Below, piece by piece: positions 27,475-37,429 of a stretch of 64,000 nt of DNA. The DNA is from Protonemura montana (taxonomy: Eukaryota; Arthropoda; Insecta; Plecoptera; Nemouridae), in NCBI GenBank assembly GCA_947568835.1, contig OX387603.1, positions 21,352,651-21,416,650 on the forward strand, in the 5' to 3' direction. The notes beneath the pieces were generated by a model. That model made no database searches. It was not told the DNA's origin and saw only the letters and a list, made by a program, of their open reading frames with translations. Position 1 is the stretch's first letter, and each line of letters opens with the position of its first letter. A program made the position numbers and the translations under genes.

Positions 27475-27499
27475 CCCCCCCCCCCCCCCCCCCCCCCCC
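27475..27499 (+). repeat. Poly-C run of 25
   Basis: Twenty-five consecutive C residues between GTGTG and ACGGTACC. This is the longest homopolymer in the window. Its true length is uncertain from sequencing alone. Confidence 0.9.
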
Positions 27500-29583
27500 A
27501 CGGTACCTAAGTATAAAGAATAGTTATTCCCTGTGGCGGTACTGAATCGCGTTTAGGCTTACGCGGCGGCGACACGTTGCCATCGAAATGTGTGGGCGCC
27601 GAGACATTTTCGCGTGTGACAATTTGTTAAGAAAATGTTGAAATGTAAAGCATTCCTGGTGGGACATTTTTTATCGTAACTTTCTTTCTTGAGGTCGGCG
27701 AGTGGATCACGGCAGGAGTGATTGATTGGTGGTGTTTTCGGAAAGGACACCTTGTTGACCTGTCATTGACCCGAGATCAGTCCCATCCACAATGTCCCGT
27801 CACATATCCACCAGAATTAAACTCGAAAGTGTGTAGCGAAAGATGAATGGTTCGTTCACTTACACAGCACTTTTCTGTACTTTATATAAAATAAAGTAGA
27901 TACTTCTTTTGTATTAAATTAAAACATTAATTGAATGTATTAATATAATTCTTCTCATTAGCATTAATTTAAAGCTAGGCCAGACGTCTTGTGCATGTTT
28001 TTCAAACCAAGTGGAAGGGCAAGGGCAAGGGCACCAGCATTTTAAATACCAGAGTGCAGTTTAAGCAGTGCATCATTATAATATCTCACTTTTCAGATAT
28101 ATGTAATGAGTACCTGCCAACTTCGCTAGCCACCAACATCCGTAATGATCACGCTTAGGCTATTATCGGCACACATGCATGTACATTATTTATGTAAATA
28201 ATGAAACATCCAAAAGCCACTTTTACAGGGTACACACGGTGCACATGTGTATGCACTGGGTTCGGTTTATGTGTAGCTACTATTAAACTGTGTACATGTT
28301 ACTGGGCTAGTTTCATGTAGGAGACTTGCGTTAGAAAACCATTGCATTATTCTATAAAAAGACGTGCAAGCGATAGGGATAAAATTCTATCACGAGCTAG
28401 GTTAATGGAACCTATAGCAAAATGTCATTCGAGCAAGACTATTTGGCTAATACACTTTTTGGTATGTGGAGTCAAATTTTTCTTGCAGTCATCCAAGTAG
28501 ATGCAGAATGTCAGACAAAACCAACAATACGTTGATAGTAATCAAACCAAAAATAAATTCATATATTTAAACAGACACGCTCTGTCAGCCAGATACCATA
28601 AATTATTAATAAGCATGCACTTAGTCACTAATTTCGATCGCGCTCGCAGATTTCTGACAGGCAAGAGCTCTGTGACAGAGCTTTCGGACTGTGCGCCTGG
28701 GCGACAACGCACACCTTAAAACTCACGCAGCCATAGATAATCACATTAAATTTTCATGGATTAACGTTGCCGTTCTGGACGGCACAGCATTTCCTTCTGA
28801 AAGGGAAAGCCATCCAATTTTCACACGCCAGGACAGTCGGCGAGCGCTGGAGGGTGTTAAGTATCAGTCAAAAAATGCGTCATCTTCAGGCTCCAGAAGT
28901 ATCTCCGTTTATTACTCGCACATAAAGCTCTGAAGGTATGCGTATTAAAAGAATACGACGCTTTCATAAACCTTATAGTCGTCCTATTTGAAGAGGAAAA
29001 CGAATATCACATGCAATCTAGGGTAAACCGGAGTTATGTATCTAATAAATGCTCGGCAACGAAGAATTGCCTAATGGCAGGTCATACATCAAGAGGAAGC
29101 GAGCTGGCGATATTTGAAGCCCATGGCCACTGCACGCACCATCTTGTTAATAAATTCCAGTCGAAGAAGCTAATATTTTCTTATGCGATAATATTTTTAA
29201 TATGTAAGACTCGAGAGTGTTCTTCAATCTCCAGATATCCCCGCGTCCTCTCGAGCTCTGCGATATTGCACTCGGGTATCAATCAGTTCCACGCGAATAA
29301 CTTTTACGATCTTCCTATGCTGGCAGTCAGTCCTCAATCTTCATTCGATCATTCGATTCCATGTCAACAGGGGACGGCGACGGCGAAGTTGGAAAAATTA
29401 CATCTCCTTCAACATTGACATCGTATTGGATATATGCATAAGAAATAAGAAAGTCTGGTTATTAGGCGAAGTGATTTAGCGACAAGGAGTTTTCTTTCCG
29501 AGGTGATATTTCTCATGCAATGGAAGTTTCCGTCGGTGAGTAGGTACAGACTGAATCTTTTAACGCGTATCGCGAATTGCGAG

Positions 29584-29600
29584 CACACACACACACACAC
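29584..29600 (+). repeat. AC dinucleotide microsatellite
   Basis: About eight AC/CA dinucleotides inside the 39-kb intron. Similar short CA tracts occur near 30370-30391 and 36535-36552. Confidence 0.85.
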
Positions 29601-31432
29601 TTCTACATATAGCCACGAAAACAAGGAGGAATATAATTTGTTTTCGAAACAAAAAGACATAAACGTAAATAACGACGAGCGTCGGGCCATAACGCACCAA
29701 GCGCCGCACAGCGGGCGCACGTTGTAATGAAAAATACACGATTTTTGAGTCTCGGCGCATTTTGTCGAATTCCACGAGGAACGAATTTTAGGAAATTAAT
29801 ACCGCAGCACGTATTTCAGTGGTTGCCCCGCTTCCCGCAAAGCCAAACTGTTTATTACTCAGCATGGAAACGAAACCATTTAATCTCCACAAACGAGGGC
29901 GCGCGTTCCTCGGAAAAACTACTCGACAATTGCAAAACGGTATTGAGCACCGCACAGTAGAAACGATCACATTTATATCTCCTTGCCCCCGCCGTGAACA
30001 AGTTTTCCCGGACGAGCACAACATTTTCCATGCTTATTTATGACTCGCAACACATTCCTTGGCTTGAGTTTCCCAGCCGCAAAGAGAAGGAAACTTCTGC
30101 AAGGAGTAGTTAAACATCAGGTTTAAATTTCAATGTATTCTACATTATCCTTCGAGCGAGGTACTAAATAAGTATTAGACGTTATTAATGTACGCTTAGG
30201 CGTCTCGGGTGAGAGTGTAAGAGATGAAAGGTTTTCTACACAATTTTAGTTCATCTAAGCGTAACGTGGCTTCAGCAAAGGAGCTGAGATAGAAATGGCG
30301 CGGAGACGCGAGCACAGCCACGCAGAGGAAAGGAAGGCGTTTGGCCCTCTTTGTTTGTTTGTTATGGCGCACACACAAACACACACACACAGTTTGTGGT
30401 GCAACCGTGCGTAAGGTGGTGGCAGTGTGCGGAATCGTTTAATAAAACTTGTCTCTCCAAAAGATTTTTTTTTTAAAGAAGAGACATTCATTACAGAGCG
30501 AAATGGTTAAGAGCCACAATGCAAGTGTTGGAAGCGGCGCGCTCCACTTGGAATATACAATTTAATGTGGATATATCACGCAGCGATGAGAAAAAAAAGA
30601 GGGCGAATTCTTGCAAGTGGAAGGAACTTGGCAAGGTTCAAAGAGCTCGAAATTTCTTTACGAAAGTCCGCGGACTAATAAAGTGTCGATCGTGTCATTT
30701 ACCAAAGCCTTTTATGGGAACGTAGCCGCAGCATTGACTGATTTTAAACCCTCATCGCCCTCGCTTAGCGTCCATTAACGCAGACGACACCGCTTCTTTC
30801 GCGCGAAAATGTGTCGCCCTCCGAAATGGAAATTACATCGAATAACACGATTAACCAACAAACACGAAGCGAACAGGCAATGTTAATAATTTATCTAGTG
30901 TAATTGTTTTATAATTGTACCTTTCAGTGGCATTTTGGCTAGCGCGTGAATGTTTTCGGCGCTGAGAGTAGTAGAGACATTTTGTCGGGGTGAGGTTGTG
31001 TAAAGCTTTTAGCATAAACCACAGGCGAAGAGGAAATAACGCCCTCTTAAATGAGAAGCAGCGACGAGCGGATGTCTGCCAAAGGAAGGAGGGAGTGAGA
31101 ACGTCTCTGATATGCGGAAAGAAACTAAGTTTCAAGAAGGTGGCGCGGGTGAATAAGTTCAAAGAAAATTTCCAAACATAATAATATACAACATGCAATC
31201 AGAGTCTCTTAAGCGTGAATATAATAAGTGTGGCTGTATTGAACGGTGTTTCCTAATGGCGTGAAGCGTTCGCCGTGAAATACTCGACGGTATGTTTTGC
31301 CAGAGCTTACATAATGTGCATTTCCAGTCGCGGACGATGAACAATGTGATTAGATTCGTCAGTGAATGGGATGCCATCTCGTCACTGTTGCATCGGTTTT
31401 TTTTTTCCGGTTTACAGCGATTTTGAATCGTA

Positions 31433-31461
31433 CGCTTAAGTGGAGGTGCCGGGTTTAAAGC
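31433..31461 (+). repeat. Isolated copy of the GTGGAGGTGCC repeat core
   Basis: The sequence TACGCTTAAGTGGAGGTGCC followed by GGGTTTAAAGC matches the core plus flank of the arrays at 15.2-15.8 kb (TACGCTCGGTGGAAGTGCC at 15548-15566) and 49.8-50.2 kb. Only this single unit is apparent here. Confidence 0.45.
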
Positions 31462-32753
31462 AGACCCTTATGTATCGCGCGATTCAAGCGCGTAGGAAAA
31501 ACTGAAACGTTACGTACGCGAGGAGAAATCAAAAAGGATTGTTCAAAAGTTTATCCAAGCAAATAACGGGGGAAAACTTTGACTTGTTGACATGTACGGG
31601 AACTCAAAAACTTATTGTATTATTTCCTATCCACTGAACATGAATAATAATCCCAGCTACATTGCAACTATCAGAGAGTAAAATAAAATACTGTCGCGGG
31701 GAAACTAATTATGGGTTTGGATTTTGATTATTAGTTTCTCGCCGTGCGGCTTCCAGTTTGCAAATAAGATAAGTTTCATCTTGTTTGGCGTAACGAGCTT
31801 TTGACAGAGAATAGGTAGGTAAGCATGATGACCTACTAGTGCGAAACAGAATCTAATTTCGCAACGTCACACCGCGGCATCTCCGGAAAATGTCACAGTT
31901 GATATGCAGAGTGAAATGTATTCATAGCATTGCTTGGTTTTCACTGGCTAAACGAACATGTGTTGCTGTAGCAATAGTCCTTGCCTTGGTTAGAATTGAA
32001 GCTGTCGTCGGTCGTTGAGAGCTGGGACAGACTCTGATAAATTTATTATTGCTCGACACTGAGTATACCAATCTAGGGCTGCAAAGACAACACTGTCCGT
32101 AACTCGATTGCTCCTAAACATATTGCTACAACGCTTTTCAGAAAACACAATTAGGTAAAGGAAAAAAAAAAACAACGAGAAAACACTTTGTTTCTTGTCG
32201 AGTGTTTTCGACATTGAGTATCTGCCGCGCTAGGAAAGTCGTAAGAAACGGTGCCACCATTGTAATGGATGTCTTTACCATTCTTAATGGTGTGCCATAA
32301 TTGAGCGATTAATCAAACCATGTTGTTAGCAAAATGATAGAGCTGGATCTATAATGCGACATTTAGGCACTTTTATCCCGTGGATTTAGCTTAAAGAAAA
32401 AACAATGAAAAAACTGCGTTTTTTTAAGTTTTACAAAATGAATTTCTTCTGAGAACTTTATCTTAGTATCAAAAAAAAAGGAGGCTAATGTAAAAAGCAT
32501 CAGTTACTTTTCAAAGATGTCTAGACTATAACATAGGAAATAAACTTTTTGTGGTCAACATTTCAAAAGCATCAAACGCCCCGGGACAAAAACCCCCATT
32601 TACACCAATTTACACATCCATCAAACCACGTTTGTCGTCGCGACCACATCAGACCAACGCGAATCCTGTTCAATTCCAGACATTTGTTTTGCCGATGGGC
32701 GAAAATGACTGTCACAACAAAACGCAAGGTCCGCGGCGTCCATCTGACGAGGG

Positions 32754-32782
32754 AGGCGTCGGGGGCGTCGGGGGTGGCGTCG
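32754..32782 (+). repeat. GGCGTCGGG short tandem
   Basis: Three imperfect copies of GGCGTCGGG with G-rich spacers; intronic. Confidence 0.7.
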
Positions 32783-35700
32783 CTTAATTGCCAGCTGCAC
32801 AAAATAACGAGCCATAACAACGACGTGTCAACAGGGTGTGAGGAGGACGGCAAATATTGGATCGAGTTAACGAACGCTTTGTGTGCCATGTGACAGAAAA
32901 GCGGCGGATGTCGCCGTCGATAGCTGCAGTGGCGTCGGCGAGGGGTGATGCGAAAGGGGTGCAGTCCCCAGGGCACGTCGATTTTCGGAAGTAATAACTC
33001 CCTGGGAAACGGATTTTCTCGTCGATATGCAAATCGAGTTTTAGAATTCGTGGGGTCACGTTAGAAAATTCGAATCAGCTGACGTAAAAAGGGTGGGTGG
33101 GGTTGGGGGAGGGGGGGCAGGAGTTGAAAGGATCATGACTAAAATCATTAGGTGTCAGTCGTAGGTGCCAGTGTTGTCTGTCCCAAACAAGGTTCGGCGA
33201 TACGTAGTGACTAATCACATTCATAAAAGTCTCAGGGTAAAGTTTTTTTTTTTGTGTTTTTGGTTTGTTTAGAGGATTCCATGAATGTACATGTGTAAAA
33301 TAGGTTTAGCATTCGAACGGTATAACGCAAAATCATGATACTTACACAAGCTTAAATCCTTTTTTTGCTTTTGTTTTCATCTGCGTTTTATAAAATGCGC
33401 GTGTAAATTTCCAAAGCTCTCCGCTCGCCGCCGGAAACGTCGGAAAAGCTCTTTGGGCTTGGTCCTGGGTCCATCAGGTTGGCAACTAGCGCTGTCGGTG
33501 TCGAGCCCGTGGCTTTACCGCGAGAAACGCTCCAAACTCGAGCGCGGAAAATGCGCGCTAATGTATCAGCAGACGGACAAATGCGCCCGTAACGTGTCCG
33601 AATTATTTTTATATTTTATGACAAGTTATTATTTCTTTTTGTCTGTGCTCTCGCGTTTGTTGTGGAATTAACACAAATGTTGGGATTAAAACATGGTGGT
33701 TTATTTTGGACGTGTGATCTTTTAATGCGTACAGGCACGCGCTCATTGAATTTTTTATAAACATGGTTCACAGGCAAACGTCAAAAGTTTACGTTAGGTT
33801 TTGCTCACTTTTATGTAATTATTTTTACTTTTTTATGACAGGTTATTACTTCTTTTTTGTAAACATAATTAACATGCTAGTTGATAATGAATGCTACGTA
33901 GCATCAGCCAACCAAAGAGCTGGTGAACCTTATACAGCTTCGAGCACTTGCTGAAATTTGAAACTTTGTCCATAGTTTCCGCTAGATGTCAAGTATCGAG
34001 TACGTTGATGATAGCCAGACGAATTCCACACAACTTCACTGGTTGAGAAACAAGAAGTTTTCCATTAAAAAATAAATTAAAGTGAGAAACCACGCATTTC
34101 ATTATCAGTTTTCCTTTTCATGAGGCACTTTCTATCAAAGCTCATTATCTGAGCGACCGCCTAGCACCCATACACGCTCGAATAGCATCAATGAATCCAA
34201 TTTAAATTTCGTTCACCCATCGCAATCTAATTTAATTTACCCCGTGCTAGTTTTTGTTTAGGAATTAAGATTCATCCATCTCTTTTAAAGCCAACATCAA
34301 TGGCGTTTGAAGTCAGACATTTCTAGTACCCTTCTCTGCTTACACAGCCAACTTAATCAAGTTAAATAATTTAAAGCTTGATGCAATTTTGCTTTTAGCC
34401 CTTTCTCCTATGGCACGAAACGAGAGACGACGACGAAGAAGGTACTATAAACTTCTCACTCTTTTTTTTTTACCAAATCACTCGTCCATTTTCAAAGTTC
34501 GACTTTCTTTTGTTGATTCTGTTGATAGATTGACGTCAGTTCCGCAGGAAGGAAGTGGAAAACACGACGCCTTAAACGTGGACAAAGGGAGATGAAAAAG
34601 TGGGTCGACGCCTCTATCCCCCCTTTTTCTCTCTCGGCCTGGCTCCCGCGGTGGCCCTTGGCCTATACTCCAGAGAGCCGCAGACGGGTGATGAGAGCTG
34701 CGGCGGGAGTCAATATATGGACTCTGGTCCTAATTATCAAGTTACCCTGATATAGAACAAATTTTTCACGCCCTATTTTGTCCAGAATTGTCTGATTAGC
34801 GCAAGTTAACGTTCAGCTGTTAAATAAAATAATCTGCAGGATTATTAAAAGTGTTCTCTGACGACTGTTTTTAAATTATTTTTGAGGTAATATTCATGTT
34901 TATGTAACAAAGCTATATAAAAGGGACTCAGAACACTGTGTTTCATAAAAAAAAATGTTTCAATGTCGCTCAACGTTTGGAGTTTTTTTCATCCCAACCC
35001 AGCGCTCTGGATCCAACATGGCCGCCATACGCAGCGAGTACTCGTCCACTCCCCGACCAGTGCGGCTCTCACAGGCGTAGCGCCGAAAGCCAGCTCGGTG
35101 GGTAACCGTATCGCATCAATCAATACACTAGGTCATGGCGATGCCGTCGAGCCACATTGACGGGCGCAATGAATTACTTCTGTACACTGCATGCGTGGAG
35201 AACTGCGTAGTGCGTACCGTGCGTATGCACGGCGGTTGTGCGATGGTTTCCAAGAATTGAGAGCGCAGGGCTTATGAAAAATGTCAACCACAATGAAGAA
35301 AAAGTGCGCGAGTAGGACCTCCACAACAAAACCAAAGTTATTTAGTTTGAGAAATAAAATTCGTGGTAAATTTTCAGAATCAGTGTTACAGAAGAGTAGG
35401 TATGTGAACTAAGACTAAAACTTCTGAACAAATTAACCAATATCACGACTATTACTCAAACGCAAAAATGATACACCGACGACCGTTGAATGAAAAACGC
35501 CGGTTTTGAGATGGAAAATTTTGCAGATTTCCCTGCGGGATTAGCCAGACTTAATCAGGAAATAAATTAAACAACGAATCGAGTGTTTTAATCAAGATGC
35601 AGGAGTTTGATTTTGCTTTATCGGTTCGTGTCTTGAGTAGGAAATAAAATATTCAAGCACCAGAGTTAATTTCAGAATATACTGATGGTACGACCAATAT

Positions 35701-37170
35701 TAAACAAAAATCTAGAACCAAATTTTTCTTAGCACAAGAGAAAAAAGACGGCGATGCCAGGAAAAGATCGACGAAGCGCAACTTTTTGATGAAAATAATA
35801 ACTCTTTTACATTGTTTTGCTATAAGTATGAAGCATTCAAAATTTATCGGAGCAAATAAAACGTAAGCTCTTTTCTCACGAAAAAGCCATCAAACTTGAT
35901 GTCTGAAAAAATGACGATCCCATAAAAAGAAGTAAAGCAACCAGGTGTTCTCAATAAGAAGCCATATTATTAGGCATCTTCTTAAAGGGAAGTGCCGATA
36001 AGAAGCAGAAACCGTGTCAACCCCTTGCCTGCGGGGCGACATAGATGCGTCCCACACCAACGCTATCTTGACCGAACGCCGTACCGCACGGCGCCAAAAG
36101 TACGGCGCTCAAAGTATGGCACCGCCGCACTGACGTAGCTACCAGCAACCGCCGGCAGGCACCTACTCCGGTATGCAAACCATGTAAGATATCCAAGTCG
36201 GCAAGCATGCCATCCCCCCACACGTAGTATTTCTTACCGTGTATACTACAATCAAACGAAAAAACGTTGTCTTCGCTATCCGCCAGCGAGGGGCATGGGC
36301 TCTAATGCCATATGAAAGAAAGCACTCGAAGGCCTTTCTTGAGGACCCATGAAAGGATAGGTATTTTCTTTTCAAGCCTCCCACTGCACGGTATTTGAGA
36401 AACCGAGAGACACGGGTCGATTTTCTCTCTTCGTCCGACCAGACATTTCTCCCCCCACACCTTTCCACACGCGCCGCACAGGAAGGAAGATCGCGACATC
36501 CTTGTTTATCTTCCAGAGCTTCAGGCATCCCACACAAACACACGCACACACACGGTTATTTCTATACGAGAAAAATACCAAAAATGCCAGATAAGACAAA
36601 TATGTTTCGTGGTATGATTTCTAATTTTGATACGTCTAATATAAAATGTGTGGACGTGATAGTGTTGGCTATGAAGAGATATGATGTATGGCTTGACGGA
36701 GGAGATATTAACTTTGTCGGTGAGGTTGGGGGCGAATGGGTGGCCATACACAGGCTCGCGGCGTAGGTAGGTCTCTAATCTTCCAGTTATGCCCAGGTAT
36801 CCACGCACACGAGGCCACATGCTACACGGTAGAAGCTAGGCAAGACAGATGAGTTGTTAGGAAAATGATCAACCGCCCTTACACGTGGCATCGCGTCCAG
36901 GTTTTGGCGCCACGTCGCTCGCGTTAGGGCATAAATACAAAAAACACGCGACAATTCCGAGTTAAAAATGAAAATTGATGCATCCATTAGAGCAACTTTT
37001 CCCGACCTAGCCATGCATGATAATGCGCTGGGTATGATGGTTCATGCATGAGGTACGCCAGCGAGGGCTTTTTTTTTGACGTTGCAATGTTATGAATGTG
37101 CTCTTGCCGTGCAGTTTTCATTGGGGCGTACTCAATTGTGAATGCAATAACAAAGTTCAAACAATGAAAA

Positions 37171-37429
37171 TGTTATTGTTATCAACACTATAACTGTCTC
37201 AAAAATTGATGCCCAAACACACTAAAATACAACAAATGCATCAAATACACTAAAATCATTTCAAAAAGCCATGTGTCCAAGTAGCTCAATGGGTTAGAGC
37301 AACACCCCCGATAGGTGAAGATCGGGGTTCAAGTCCCCGTTTGAGCATCAATTTTTGAGACGGTTATTGTGTTCATAATAGTAAAATTACCCGCGCATTG
37401 CAAGCGTATGCAATTTAAATAAGATTTCA
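37171..37429 (+). mobile_element. Fold-back element with tRNA-like core, copy 1
   Basis: A 40-base left arm (37171-37210, ending CAAAAATTGAT) is complementary at 34 of 40 positions to a right arm at 37347-37386 (starting ATCAATTTTTG). Between them are a 64-nt spacer, which includes two copies of a short ACACTAAAAT word, and a 73-nt tRNA-shaped core. After the right arm comes a tail of about 43 bp that is shared almost exactly with copy 2 and contains ATTGCA..TGCAAT inverted halves. The shared order of parts in two copies 23 kb apart shows a dispersed element rather than a chance hairpin. It has features of a tRNA-derived SINE (Pol III boxes) and of a MITE (terminal inverted arms). No protein is encoded. 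Clear target-site duplications were not found, so the outer boundaries are approximate. Confidence 0.75.
37275..37347 (+). tRNA. tRNA-like core of the fold-back element, copy 1 (probable tRNA pseudogene)
   Basis: It is exactly 73 nt and parses as 7-nt acceptor strand, TA, a 4-bp D stem (GCTC/GAGC), an anticodon arm, a 4-nt variable loop, a 5-bp T stem (CGGGG/CCCCG), acceptor strand and discriminator A. The A box is TAGCTCAATGG (37282-37292). The B box is GGTTCAAGTCC (37326-37336), a full match to the GGTTCRANYCC consensus. The acceptor stem has one mismatch at position 3, and the anticodon stem pairs at 4 of 5 positions. The anticodon loop is CCCGATA, with C where U33 is expected, so a functional tRNA is unlikely and no amino acid is assigned. 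A T5 run at 37352-37356 would stop RNA polymerase III a few bases after the 3' end. Confidence 0.6.

Larger units (their letters stand above)
23950..37170 (-). other. 39-kb phase-0 intron, 3' portion: no gene seen
   Basis: This is the acceptor-proximal third of the intron that joins PLK to VILIPHSH; the acceptor is ccattgttccag ending at 23950. It contains a 25-C run (27475-27499), AC dinucleotide tracts (29584-29600, about 30370-30391 and 36535-36552), a GGCGTC-type tract (32754-32782) and one isolated copy of the GTGGAGGTGCC repeat core (31433-31461). Frames at 25491-25790, 29011-29418 and 32572-32976 are open but show no recognisable domain. Confidence 0.85.

Noticed and set aside
32572-32976. 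134-codon minus-strand frame
   Set aside because: GC-rich patch with overlapping open frames on both strands, low-complexity GGCGTC repeats and no domain.
37275-37347. A functional nuclear tRNA gene
   Set aside because: It lacks U33 and has acceptor and anticodon-stem mismatches. A second diverged copy sits in the same repeat element, so a tRNA-derived repeat fits better.
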